64,000 bases of DNA from Thalassovita sp. (GTDB lineage Bacteria; Pseudomonadota; Alphaproteobacteria; Rhodobacterales; Rhodobacteraceae). Positions 24,980 to 33,145 of the stretch are shown here, piece by piece; positions within the stretch are counted from its first letter, which is position 1, and every line of letters starts with the position of its first letter. Both the position numbers and the translations under genes were made by a program. Location of the stretch: contig JARGPB010000015.1 of NCBI GenBank assembly GCA_029212905.1, positions 1 through 64,000 on the forward strand, written 5' to 3'. The notes beneath the pieces are model-generated. The model ran no database searches and had not been told where the DNA came from. It was given only the letters and a program-made list of their open reading frames with translations.

Positions 24980-26415
24980 TAGTTTTTCCTTCCGTGGAAC
25001 ACGGTGTCTTTGGAAGCCCGGTCCCCGTTCGAGTTATCCTCGACCCAAAGCCGGATTTCTACACGTTCGCTTTCTGCCGGGGCCGAACCTTTGGGCGCCA
25101 GCACATACACCCGTTGTAGCTTCATCGAGTCCGCAGGCACAGTCACCGATGCGTAGGGCGTTCCTTCGAGCTGAATACGAAGGGTCGGGTCACCCTTGAC
25201 CGAGATCTTGAACGGGCGGTCCTCGCCATGCTTGTTGCGCAGACGCACATCATAGGTGTTGCGAATGGTGCCGTCAGACATGGTCACAAAGGTCGGGTTC
25301 CGTACGGGAGCAACGGTCAGATCAATGTCGGTCCGCATAAACAAGGCAACAACCAGACCCACACCCACCAGCGACCACAAGGCCGTATACATAATGGTGC
25401 GCGGACGGAAGATGTGCTTCCAAACGGATTTCGGCGCATTGCCCGCACGCTCGGCCGCTTCGTCTGTCAGAGCCATATAGTCGATCAGACCACGCGGTTT
25501 GCCGATCTTGTCCATGACTTCGTCACAGGCGTCGATACACAGGGCACAAGTGATACACTCCAATTGCTGCCCGTCGCGGATATCAATCCCCATGGGGCAG
25601 ACATTCACGCAGGCCATGCAGTCGATGCAATCCCCCAGATTTTCAGCCTCGGCCGATTTGCGGTGCTTTCCGCGCGGCTCTCCACGCCAGCTGCGATAGC
25701 CCACAACCAAGGAATCCTCGTCCAGCATGGCGGCCTGAATACGGGGCCAGGGGCATGCATAGATACAAATTTGCTCGCGCGCGAAACCACCAAACAAGAA
25801 GGTGATCCCGGCCAAAACCACGATCGTGGTATAGGCAATCGGGTGCGCGTTCAGCGTCACCAAATCCACCAGCAGTGTCGGCGCATCGGTGAAGTAGAAA
25901 ACCCACGCCCCCCCGGTGGCCAAAGAGATCAACAACCACGAGGCCCACTTGGTCATCCGCAGGCGTGCCTTGCGGAAATCCATCTTTTTCTGTCGGTGCA
26001 GTCGCAGGCGCGCATTTCTGTCGCCCTCAATCCAGCGCTCGACCAAAATAAATAGGTCGGTCCACACTGTTTGCGGGCAAGCATAGCCACACCACACACG
26101 CCCCAAAGCCGAGGTAAACAGGAACAGCCCCAAGCCCGCCATCACAAGCAAGCCCGCCACGAAATAGAATTCGTGCGGCCAGATCTCGATCATAAAGAAA
26201 AAGAACCGCCGGTTCCCAAGGTCCACCAACACCGCTTGGTCCGGCAAGGCCGGGCCCCGATCCCAACGAATCCAAGGCGTTACATAGTAGATCCCCAATG
26301 CCACAATCATGATCAGCCACTTGAGATTGCGGAACGCCCCCTTTACGCGGCGCGGAAAAATAGGTTCGCGGGCAGCGTAAAGGCTTGGCGGGGCTTCGGG
26401 TTCGTTTTGCGACAC
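24979..26415 (-). CDS. ccoG: cbb3 oxidase accessory ferredoxin protein CcoG
   Basis: Polytopic membrane iron-sulfur protein (RdxB/FixG family) that reduces copper for cbb3 oxidase biogenesis. The 478-residue protein has about five membrane helices, VWCGYACPQTVWTD, ICIYACPWPRIQ, and a two-cluster ferredoxin segment (CIDCMACVNVCPMG, then CITCALCIDACD), followed by a periplasmic Ig-like domain. The start is a GTG preceded by GGAGTGA. An FNR-type box lies 64 bp upstream, so ccoGHIS should be induced at low oxygen. Confidence 0.95.
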   Translation of the reverse strand: MSQNEPEAPPSLYAAREPIFPRRVKGAFRNLKWLIMIVALGIYYVTPWIRWDRGPALPDQAVLVDLGNRRFFFFMIEIWPHEFYFVAGLLVMAGLGLFLFTSALGRVWCGYACPQTVWTDLFILVERWIEGDRNARLRLHRQKKMDFRKARLRMTKWASWLLISLATGGAWVFYFTDAPTLLVDLVTLNAHPIAYTTIVVLAGITFLFGGFAREQICIYACPWPRIQAAMLDEDSLVVGYRSWRGEPRGKHRKSAEAENLGDCIDCMACVNVCPMGIDIRDGQQLECITCALCIDACDEVMDKIGKPRGLIDYMALTDEAAERAGNAPKSVWKHIFRPRTIMYTALWSLVGVGLVVALFMRTDIDLTVAPVRNPTFVTMSDGTIRNTYDVRLRNKHGEDRPFKISVKGDPTLRIQLEGTPYASVTVPADSMKLQRVYVLAPKGSAPAESERVEIRLWVEDNSNGDRASKDTVFHGRKN

Positions 26416-26478
26416 GGAATCACTCCGGTAAATTGCTACTGGTTCGGGACGTTTTCACAGGGTTAGGACGTTCCGGCT

Positions 26479-26492
26479 TTGACCTGTATCAA
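26479..26492. promoter_or_regulatory. FNR-type box upstream of ccoGHIS
   Basis: TTGACCTGTATCAA matches the FNR consensus TTGAT-N4-ATCAA at nine of ten positions. It lies between the end of the LysR gene and the ccoG start and is the obvious target for FnrL encoded at 33146-33892. Confidence 0.8.
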
Positions 26493-26511
26493 ATCTGCAT
26501 TTTTCAGGCAT

Positions 26512-27399
26512 CTATAGCCCTTGAATGTCTTTTCGCGCCTGGCGCAACGCCCACTTGTGAAAGGCCCGAACCGCAGGGCGGCGCACACCGGGGCGCGACA
26601 ACAAATAGTACCCCTTCTCGATCTGATCCTGAAACAGCACGCGCAGTCGCCCGGCCTGAATGTCAGCCTCGAAAAACGCGCGCGCAGTCACCGCGATCCC
26701 CTGCCCGTCCCGCGCGGCATCCGACAACAGATTGCCCGGCAACGAGGTCAGCCCCCGCGGCAGCGCTTGCGCCACACCCTGCTCCCGCATCCACGTGGTG
26801 GCCTCGTTTGTCCCCATTTCCTGTAGCCAAGGATATTTCAGCAACTCGGCCGGGTCCTCAATCGGCCCGTGCCCGATCAGGCTGGGCGACGCGATCACCA
26901 CGATGGCAGATTGCACCAGCAAATGCGCCTCCAGCCCTGGCCACCCGCCTGCGCAGTAGCGCACCGCCAGATCAATTCCGCCCGGCTGCAACGGGCGCAG
27001 CTCAGGGGACGGATCAACCATCAGGCTGATTTCGGGGTGTTTCTGACGGAAATCAGCCAAACGCGGCATCAGCCAACTGGCAGCAAACAACGGTGTCGTG
27101 GATAATTGAATGGGCCTGTCGTCTTCAAGCTGCGTTAACTGATCTACCATGTTGGCAATTGCGCCAAAGCCCAGAAAACACGCGTCCGCCAGCTCCCGCC
27201 CCTGCTCGGTCATCTGCATTTGACGGCCCGTCCGATCCAAAAGGGGCACACCCAAAAAACCTTCAAGTGACTTAATTTGTTGAGAAATTGCAGCGTGACT
27301 CACATTCAACGCACGTCCAGCCTGGGTCACGGACCCTGTTTCAGCATAGGCTGCGAAGGCGCGCAGCGCTGTCATCGGGGGCATTCTCTGCCATTCCAT
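26512..27399 (-). CDS. LysR-family transcriptional regulator
   Basis: The 295-residue protein has an N-terminal winged helix-turn-helix (AYAETGSVTQAGRALNVSHAAISQQIKSLE read in two parts around residues 17-46) and a LysR substrate-binding domain (PIQLSTTPLFAASWLMPRL onward). The GcvA-like features include the GGIDLAVRYCAGGWPG segment. It sits between ccoP and ccoG and is read towards ccoG, but the FNR box between them suggests separate control. Its ligand and targets are unknown. Confidence 0.9.
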   Translation of the reverse strand: MEWQRMPPMTALRAFAAYAETGSVTQAGRALNVSHAAISQQIKSLEGFLGVPLLDRTGRQMQMTEQGRELADACFLGFGAIANMVDQLTQLEDDRPIQLSTTPLFAASWLMPRLADFRQKHPEISLMVDPSPELRPLQPGGIDLAVRYCAGGWPGLEAHLLVQSAIVVIASPSLIGHGPIEDPAELLKYPWLQEMGTNEATTWMREQGVAQALPRGLTSLPGNLLSDAARDGQGIAVTARAFFEADIQAGRLRVLFQDQIEKGYYLLSRPGVRRPAVRAFHKWALRQARKDIQGL

Positions 27400-27496
27400 A
27401 TGCTACACTACCTTACATATTGTGATTTTTCCTGAGTCGCATTTTCCTGACAGAAACGCAATATGACAGGGACCTCAAACCTGAAAGGCTCTTCTG

Positions 27497-27628
27497 ATGT
27501 ACAGCATTTTGGCGCAGATGATGCGCACCGCCACCCTGACCGACACCACCGACCGCTGCTTGCGCCAATACGACAGTCGCGTTGACCGCGTAAGGCTGCG
27601 CGCGCCAGAGCCTCGGCGTCAAAGTTAA
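27497..27628 (+). CDS. Candidate 43-residue small protein
   Basis: An ATG frame of 43 codons (begins MYSILAQMMRTATLTDTTDR, Arg-rich at the end) has GAAAGG nine bases upstream and is followed 38 bp later by a very strong terminator, so it forms a compact short transcription unit. The product is basic, with one Cys and no signal peptide or membrane helix. I do not recognise the family. Either a real small protein or a non-coding RNA whose 5' part happens to be open. Confidence 0.5.
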   Translation: MYSILAQMMRTATLTDTTDRCLRQYDSRVDRVRLRAPEPRRQS

Positions 27629-27666
27629 CTCCCGCTCCGACGCACCCCGTTGTCGGAACGTTCCTG

Positions 27667-27694
27667 CGGCCCCCATTTGGGGGCCGTTTTTTTT
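27667..27694 (+). terminator. Strong intrinsic terminator after the small ORF
   Basis: CGGCCCCC (27667-27674) and GGGGGCCG (27679-27686) form a perfect 8-bp GC stem with an ATTT loop, followed by eight T residues. This is the best terminator in the window and points to abundant transcription of the small upstream unit. Confidence 0.93.
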
Positions 27695-27761
27695 GACGCC
27701 CGCGCCTGACCATGCAACTCTGAGAACCCGAGGAGCGAGAAACAAAAAAGAGGGGGAGGCA

Positions 27762-28439
27762 TTGAGCGCACTACCAAAAGAACACCGCACATCGCTAACA
27801 TCATCCGAAGTCACGGCAATTGCGCATCTCTATCGCGGCGAGGTCTATCGCAGCACGATCTGGCGCACTCGATTGGACACGACGACAAATTGGGCAGTGG
27901 TGACATTGGGCGTCGCACTGTCGATCTCTTTTGCCTCGCCTGACGCATCACCGTTGCCGTTGGTCCTGGTCGGTGTGCTGATCATCTTTTTCCTAATGCA
28001 AGAAGCCCGGCGCTATCGCTACTTCAACGTCTGGCGCGCCCGCGCCCGCTGGATGGAAACCCATTTCTATGCACCCATGCTGTATGACGGCAATCTCCAC
28101 ATGGAGGAAAACTGGCAAAAGACCCTCTCCGAGGACTACCTGCACCCAACCTATCACGTGTCGATGATGACTGCGATCGGGCGGCGTATCCGGCGGAACT
28201 ACCTTTGGATTTTGCTGATCCAGTCGCTGGCCTTTGCAGGCAAGCTGGCCGTCCACCCGACCCCGGTGGAGAACCTAGAGCAGGCCTTCAGACGCGCTGA
28301 TGTCGGCCCGCTGCCCGGAGAGATCATCGTGGCCTTTGGCGCGTTTTATATGCTCAGCTGGGCCGGAATTGCCATCTGGAGCGACCAAAACGACAAAAAC
28401 CGTGCGCGCGGACGCAGCACGGACAGCTCTATGGGTTGA
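27762..28439 (+). CDS. DUF2270 membrane protein
   Basis: The 225-residue protein has three or four hydrophobic segments: two near residues 46-82 (WAVVTLGVALSISFA, LVLVGVLIIFFLM), one near 148-160 (LWILLIQSLAFAG) and one near the end. EARRYRYFNVWRARARWMETH and ENWQKTLSEDYLHP match DUF2270, a family without a known function. The TTG at 27762 is chosen because GGGGGAGG precedes it; the frame is open further upstream through the terminator. It is convergent with ccoP. Confidence 0.82.
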   Translation: MSALPKEHRTSLTSSEVTAIAHLYRGEVYRSTIWRTRLDTTTNWAVVTLGVALSISFASPDASPLPLVLVGVLIIFFLMQEARRYRYFNVWRARARWMETHFYAPMLYDGNLHMEENWQKTLSEDYLHPTYHVSMMTAIGRRIRRNYLWILLIQSLAFAGKLAVHPTPVENLEQAFRRADVGPLPGEIIVAFGAFYMLSWAGIAIWSDQNDKNRARGRSTDSSMG

Positions 28440-28466
28440 TTTTTCGGAAAGGTGCCTAAATTAATT

Positions 28467-28545
28467 GGCACCGGCCTTCCAGGAAACGCGCGAACAGGAC
28501 GGAAGGGCCGGTGCCGAACCCACGGGCGCGGGAACGCCCATGGGT
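28467..28545. terminator. Two long inverted repeats between DUF2270 and ccoP
   Basis: GGCACCGGCC-TTCC (28467-28480) pairs with 28501-28515 apart from one bulged base, and an 11-bp arm pair with one mismatch lies at 28518-28528 and 28535-28545. They occupy nearly all of the gap between these convergent genes and can act in both directions. No clear U-tract follows on either strand. Confidence 0.6.
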
Positions 28546-28559
28546 ATTCTTATGCGAGG

Positions 28560-29432
28560 TTACTCGCCGCCGCCCAGCTGGTGGACGTAGGTTGAAACCG
28601 CGCGGATCTGCGCCTCGGTCAGACGGGTGTTCCAGTTCGGCATAACGCCGGAACGAGAGTTGGCAACCGTCTCTTTGAGGGTGGCGTAGTCACCACCGTA
28701 CAGCCAGATGGCGTCGGTCAGGTTCGGTGCACCCTGTGCACGGTCACCGGTACCGTCTTCCATGTGGCAAGCCGCACAGTTTTCTTCGAACACCACGGCG
28801 CCTTCGGCAACCATGGACGCGTCCATGGCAGTCCCCGACAGCGACATGACATAGTTCACGACCTGGTCGATCTGCTCAGGCTCCAGCAGCTCATCGCGGC
28901 CAAAGGCAGGCATCTCCGAGAAACGTGCTTCCTCTTCAGGATCGTCCTCGTTGCGCACGCCGTGCGTCACGGTGAAGTGGATATCCTCGATCGAGCCACC
29001 CCACAGCCAGTCATCGTCCAGCAAGTTGGGATAACCTTTGGCACCGGCTGCGCCCGAACCGTGGCACTGAGCGCACCAGGTTTTGAACACAGCAGAGCCT
29101 GCCGAGGTCGCGTAACCGGCTAGCTCGGCGTTTCCGGCGATCTCGGTCAGCTCGGCCGCGGCCAGCTTCTCGTTGATCGGACCCAGTTTGGCCGCGTTAG
29201 CATCGATTTCCGCCTGAACATCCGCCCGCGTCGACCAGCCAAGGAAGCCGGACGTTGCGCTGCTGATACCAGGCCACGCGGGATATGCGACCGAATAGAT
29301 CACACCCCAGACGATACAGGCATAGAAGGTCCACAGCCACCAGCGTGGAAGCGGAGTATTGAGCTCCTCAATGCCGTCCCACTCGTGACCGGTCGTGCCG
29401 ACCTCTTGCTTTTGGTTTGGTTTTTTAGCCAT
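28560..29432 (-). CDS. ccoP: cbb3 oxidase subunit III, dihaem cytochrome CcoP
   Basis: Membrane-anchored dihaem c-type subunit that passes electrons to CcoO/CcoN. The 290-residue protein has an N-terminal helix (WWLWTFYACIVWGVIYSVAY region, about residues 31-50) and two CXXCH haem sites, CAQCH near residue 120 and CAACH near 220. GGAGG lies just before the ATG, inside the end of ccoQ. It is the last gene of ccoNOQP. Confidence 0.96.
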   Translation of the reverse strand: MAKKPNQKQEVGTTGHEWDGIEELNTPLPRWWLWTFYACIVWGVIYSVAYPAWPGISSATSGFLGWSTRADVQAEIDANAAKLGPINEKLAAAELTEIAGNAELAGYATSAGSAVFKTWCAQCHGSGAAGAKGYPNLLDDDWLWGGSIEDIHFTVTHGVRNEDDPEEEARFSEMPAFGRDELLEPEQIDQVVNYVMSLSGTAMDASMVAEGAVVFEENCAACHMEDGTGDRAQGAPNLTDAIWLYGGDYATLKETVANSRSGVMPNWNTRLTEAQIRAVSTYVHQLGGGE

Positions 29433-29435
29433 TTC

Positions 29436-29627
29436 TCACGCCTCCTTGGCGTCACCGCCGCGCGCGGCGGGCTTGTCTTCATGCCGGAAGGGAATGTCAG
29501 CGACGTCGCCGTACACTTTCGACGAACCGGGGCGGAAAGCGAAGATCACCACCCCGATGAAGAAAATGAACAACGCAATCAACATCCAGCTATCCGCGAA
29601 CTCTCGTAGGATCGAGTAGGTTTCCAT
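29436..29627 (-). CDS. ccoQ: cbb3 oxidase subunit CcoQ
   Basis: Small membrane subunit of 63 residues with one helix (about residues 14-32, WMLIALFIFFIGVVIFAF) followed by the typical FRPGSSKVYGDVADIPFR tail. It protects or stabilises the core complex in related bacteria. It is placed between ccoO and ccoP with 15- and 3-bp gaps. Confidence 0.94.
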   Translation of the reverse strand: METYSILREFADSWMLIALFIFFIGVVIFAFRPGSSKVYGDVADIPFRHEDKPAARGGDAKEA

Positions 29628-29642
29628 TGTGGTCCCCTCCCC

Positions 29643-30371
29643 TTACCGGCTCGCGTCCGGGGTGAAGGTCGAGAAATCAACCAGCGTGCCCAGCATTTGA
29701 AGATAGGCGACCAGAGCGTCAGCTTCGGAAATTCCGGGCTGTCCGTCGAAGTTGCGGATCTGCACCTTCTCGCCATAGCGTTCCAGCAGACCATCGTAGT
29801 CGCTGTCCGGGTCGGCCTGAGCAGCAAAGTCTGCCTGGGCGTTTGCCAGCATCTCTTCGGTGTACGGGACACCGATCAATGCGTGCGTGGACAACAGATC
29901 CCCAATGTATTTGCCGTCGATCATACGATCTTCGAGGTGGCCGTATTTCGGCATAACGGACTCAGGCACCACCGACTGCGGGTCGCGCAGGTGGTCAATG
30001 TGCCATTCGTCCGAATACCGCGCGCCGACACGAGCCAGGTCAGGACCTGTCCGTTTCGACCCCCACTGGAACGGGTGGTCGTACTGCGACTCCGCTGCCA
30101 GCGAGTAGTGGCCGTAACGCTCGACTTCGTCGCGCATCGGGCGGATCATCTGGCTGTGGCAAACATAGCAGCCTTCGCGGATGTAGACATCGCGCCCAGT
30201 CAGCTCCAGCGGGGTGTAGGGGCGCATGCCTTCTACATCCTCGATGGTGTTTTCCAGCCAGAACAGCGGTGCAATCTGCACGATGCCGCCGATCGTGACC
30301 ACGAGGAAGGCAAAGATCGCCAGAAGCGTGATGTTCTTCTCGAGGATTGCGTGTTTATCAAGAATTGCCAT
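29643..30371 (-). CDS. ccoO: cbb3 oxidase subunit II, monohaem cytochrome CcoO
   Basis: Membrane-anchored monohaem cytochrome c. The 242-residue protein has an N-terminal helix (about residues 15-38), the haem site REGCYVCHSQMIRPMRDEVE near residue 70 and the conserved GPDLARVGARYSDEWH with WGSKRTGPD. The Met axial ligand is likely in VMPKYGHLEDR. It follows ccoN by 14 bp. Confidence 0.96.
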   Translation of the reverse strand: MAILDKHAILEKNITLLAIFAFLVVTIGGIVQIAPLFWLENTIEDVEGMRPYTPLELTGRDVYIREGCYVCHSQMIRPMRDEVERYGHYSLAAESQYDHPFQWGSKRTGPDLARVGARYSDEWHIDHLRDPQSVVPESVMPKYGHLEDRMIDGKYIGDLLSTHALIGVPYTEEMLANAQADFAAQADPDSDYDGLLERYGEKVQIRNFDGQPGISEADALVAYLQMLGTLVDFSTFTPDASR

Positions 30372-30385
30372 TTGTCAGGTCCCTC

Positions 30386-31987
30386 TTATTCTGCCGGGAC
30401 AACGGAGTTGTCAGCTTCAACAGCCGGGCTCCGTTTGACGGTCATGAACAGGTTATAGCACATGATGATCGCACCCAGCAGGAACATGATCCCACCTGTA
30501 CCGCGCACCACATACATTGGCAGTTTCGCAGCAACGGTGTCAGCGAACGAATTCACCAAGAAGCCATTTGCATCAACTTCGCGCCACATCAGGCCTTCCA
30601 TGATGCCGGTCACCCACATGGATGCCGCGTACAGGATGATACCGATCGTCGCCAACCAGAAGTGCCAGGACACCAGGCTCAGCGAATACAGGCGTTCCTT
30701 GTTCCACAGTTTGGGAACCAAGAAGTACAGCGCACCAAAGGTGATCATACCGTTCCAGCCCAACGCACCCGAGTGCACGTGACCGATGGTCCAGTCAGTG
30801 TAGTGCGACAGCGAGTTCACAGCGCGGATCGACATCATCGGGCCCTCAAACGTGGACATGCCATAGAAGCCGATCGAGATAACCATCATACGGATGATCG
30901 GATCGGTACGCAGCTTGTCCCAGGCGCCCGAAAGCGTCATCAGACCGTTGATCATACCACCCCAGGACGGCATCCACAGCACGATCGAGAAGACCATACC
31001 CAGCGTCGAAGCCCAGTCAGGCAGCGCGGTATAGTGCAGGTGGTGCGGACCAGCCCAGATATAGATGAAGATCAGTGCCCAGAAGTGGATGATCGACAGT
31101 TTATAGGAATAAACCGGACGCTCGGCCTGCTTCGGCACGAAGTAATACATCATGCCCAGGAAACCCGCAGTCAAGAAGAAGCCCACGGCGTTGTGGCCGT
31201 ACCACCACTGCGTCATGGCATCTTGAACACCCGAGAAGACCTGAACCGATTTGGAACCGAACAGCGACACCGGGATCGACATGTTGTTGACCAGGTGCAG
31301 CAGGGCAACCGTCAGGATAAACGACAGGAAGAACCAGTTCGCCACGTAGATGTGACGCTCTTTGCGCTTGACGATCGTGCCTACGAAAACGGCCAGATAC
31401 GACACCCACACGATGGTCAGCCAGATATCCACGTACCATTCGGGTTCTGCGTATTCTTTCGACTGGGTTGCGCCCAGGATGTACCCGGTTGCGGCCAGCA
31501 CGATGAACAGGTTGTAGCCCCAGAACACGAACCAAGCCAGATTTCCGCCCCAAAGGCGCGCTGCCGACGTCCGCTGAACCACGTAGAACGATGTCGCGAT
31601 CAGGGCGTTGCCACCGAATGCGAAAATCACGGCCGAGGTATGCAGCGGGCGCAGTTTGCCAAAGTTCAGATAGCCCAGAGCCCAATCAAAGTTGAGCACC
31701 GGAAAGGCCAACTGGAATGCGATGAAAGTCCCTGCCAAGAAGCCAACGACCCCCCACAGAGCAGTTGCGATCACGCCGGCGCGCACAACGCCGTCGAGAT
31801 ATTCATTTTGAGATGCAGGTTTGCTGGCCTCGCCAGTCCCCCGCAACACGTACAGGAACGCGACTGCAGCGGCCAATGCCACCGTCACCGCGTTTACCTG
31901 ATAAGCCACGTCACGCCCGTAATTGGCCGCGATCAACGCCAGAAGCGTGACCAGACCAAGCGCGATCAGCTTGATGTAATTTACCAT
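30386..31987 (-). CDS. ccoN: cbb3 oxidase catalytic subunit CcoN
   Basis: Haem-copper oxidase subunit reducing O2 to water with very high oxygen affinity. The 533-residue protein has about 12-14 membrane helices, haem ligands in LRPLHTSAVIFAFGGN and FYGMSTFEGPM-type segments, and the CuB/haem b3 region in YYFVPKQAE, AGPHHLHYTALPDW and GHVHSGALGWNGM. An FNR box 94 bp upstream has class II spacing to a CATTAA -10 box at 32059-32054. It opens the ccoNOQP operon. Confidence 0.97.
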   Translation of the reverse strand: MVNYIKLIALGLVTLLALIAANYGRDVAYQVNAVTVALAAAVAFLYVLRGTGEASKPASQNEYLDGVVRAGVIATALWGVVGFLAGTFIAFQLAFPVLNFDWALGYLNFGKLRPLHTSAVIFAFGGNALIATSFYVVQRTSAARLWGGNLAWFVFWGYNLFIVLAATGYILGATQSKEYAEPEWYVDIWLTIVWVSYLAVFVGTIVKRKERHIYVANWFFLSFILTVALLHLVNNMSIPVSLFGSKSVQVFSGVQDAMTQWWYGHNAVGFFLTAGFLGMMYYFVPKQAERPVYSYKLSIIHFWALIFIYIWAGPHHLHYTALPDWASTLGMVFSIVLWMPSWGGMINGLMTLSGAWDKLRTDPIIRMMVISIGFYGMSTFEGPMMSIRAVNSLSHYTDWTIGHVHSGALGWNGMITFGALYFLVPKLWNKERLYSLSLVSWHFWLATIGIILYAASMWVTGIMEGLMWREVDANGFLVNSFADTVAAKLPMYVVRGTGGIMFLLGAIIMCYNLFMTVKRSPAVEADNSVVPAE

Positions 31988-32081
31988 TTTGCGTCCCTTC
32001 GTCTCTGAACCCGCACGATTCGTATGCCGCGCGGGCGGTTCCAGACTGGCCGTTTAATGCGATTGGCGGCTTGGTCTTGCC

Positions 32082-32095
32082 TTGATCTGTATCAA
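32082..32095. promoter_or_regulatory. FNR box of the ccoN promoter
   Basis: TTGATCTGTATCAA is a perfect match to TTGAT-N4-ATCAA. On the minus strand a CATTAA at 32059-32054 follows after 22 bp, the spacing expected if FnrL overlaps the -35 position and activates ccoNOQP. Confidence 0.88.
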
Positions 32096-32113
32096 ACCTC
32101 TGCAGGGCATTTC

Positions 32114-32127
32114 TTGACACGGGTCAA
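32114..32127. promoter_or_regulatory. Second FNR-type box, facing usp
   Basis: TTGACACGGGTCAA is a perfect palindrome of the FNR type with one C/G change per half-site. On the plus strand TCTAGG follows after 20 bp (32148-32153), so this box probably serves the universal stress protein gene, while the other serves ccoN. Confidence 0.75.
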
Positions 32128-32191
32128 AGTGTCTCAAAATTCAACGGTCTAGGGTGCGAATGAAGCGGTCAATTGCGGATGGGAGAGATTC

Positions 32192-33031
32192 ATGGCCTAC
32201 AAGAATATATTTACGGTGCTCACAAACACCGAATTCGTTGCTCCGGTATTGGAGCAAGGCATTGCGCTGGCGCGATCAAACGACGCCCACCTAGAGGTGC
32301 TGTGCCTGGGCGTCGACCGAACACAAACGGGGTTCTACTATGCCGGTGCCAACGCAATGGTGCTGCAAGAAACCATCACCCGTGCCCAAGAAGAGGCACA
32401 AGAATTGGAGGCTTTGGTCAAAGCCCGTCTCGAGAAATCTGAGATTCGCTGGAGCACGGATCTGGGCGTCTCGCAACTGGCTGACATCGGTCGGCACGTT
32501 GCCCCCCATGCCCGATTCTCGGATCTGGTAATTTTGCCCCAACCGTACGGCCAGAACCACGGTGCCGAGATGGAGCCGGTCATGGAAACCGCGCTGTTCG
32601 AAGGCAAGATTCCCGTGATCATCCTGCCGGATGGCGTCGAAATGGTGACAACGCCAAAAAATATCACCGTCGCATGGAACGAAAGCAACGAAGCACTAGC
32701 GTCTGTACGCGCGTCCTTGCCCATCCTGCAAGCGGCCGAAAATGTCCGCGTCGTGGTGATTGATCCGCCAACCCATGGGCCGAACCGATCGGATCCCGGC
32801 GGGCTTTTGTCGCAATTTCTTGCGCGCCATGGCGTCCGGGCGGAAATTGACGTCCTGTCAAAAACCCTCCCGCGCGTTTCTGACGTTCTATTGCGCCATG
32901 CGTCGGACACCGAGGCCGATCTGATCGTGATGGGCGCATATGGGCATTCGCGCTTCCGCGAGGCGATCCTCGGCGGGGCCACCCGTTATATGCTTGAGCA
33001 AGCACAACTGCCTGTCCTGATGGCACACTAA
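32192..33031 (+). CDS. Universal stress protein, tandem UspA domains
   Basis: Cytoplasmic protein of 279 residues with two UspA-like halves. The second half has the nucleotide-binding motif GAYGHSRFREAILGGATRYM, and AWNESNEALASV opens it; the first half is more degenerate. GGAGAG precedes the ATG. The position divergent from ccoN with an FNR-type box suggests induction at low oxygen, as known for Usp proteins linked to anaerobic growth in other bacteria. Precise role unknown. Confidence 0.88.
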   Translation: MAYKNIFTVLTNTEFVAPVLEQGIALARSNDAHLEVLCLGVDRTQTGFYYAGANAMVLQETITRAQEEAQELEALVKARLEKSEIRWSTDLGVSQLADIGRHVAPHARFSDLVILPQPYGQNHGAEMEPVMETALFEGKIPVIILPDGVEMVTTPKNITVAWNESNEALASVRASLPILQAAENVRVVVIDPPTHGPNRSDPGGLLSQFLARHGVRAEIDVLSKTLPRVSDVLLRHASDTEADLIVMGAYGHSRFREAILGGATRYMLEQAQLPVLMAH

Positions 33032-33062
33032 GCAAACCCTGGGGCCCAAGCCCCGGACCGCA

Positions 33063-33097
33063 AAAGCCCCGGGTCATACGAAACGATCCGGGGCTTT
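33063..33097 (+). terminator. Terminator after usp
   Basis: AAAGCCCCGGGTC (33063-33075) pairs with GATCCGGGGCTTT (33085-33097) with a single G-T pair around a 9-nt loop. It lies about 30 bp past the stop. The symmetric A/T ends allow it to work in both directions, also for fnrL. Confidence 0.85.
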
Positions 33098-33145
33098 CAC
33101 GTATTTCTATGGGATGAGGCAGATATTCAGCCCCCTAAATGGGCC

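Noticed and set aside
27408..27814. Two overlapping minus-strand frames of about 100-130 codons between LysR and DUF2270
   Set aside because: They cross a strong terminator and the start of the DUF2270 gene, have biased low-complexity products and no plausible ribosome binding site.
30347..32008. 553-codon open frame antisense to ccoN
   Set aside because: Same effect as above; the product is hydrophilic and Gln/His/Arg-rich, while the opposite strand encodes an unmistakable haem-copper oxidase.
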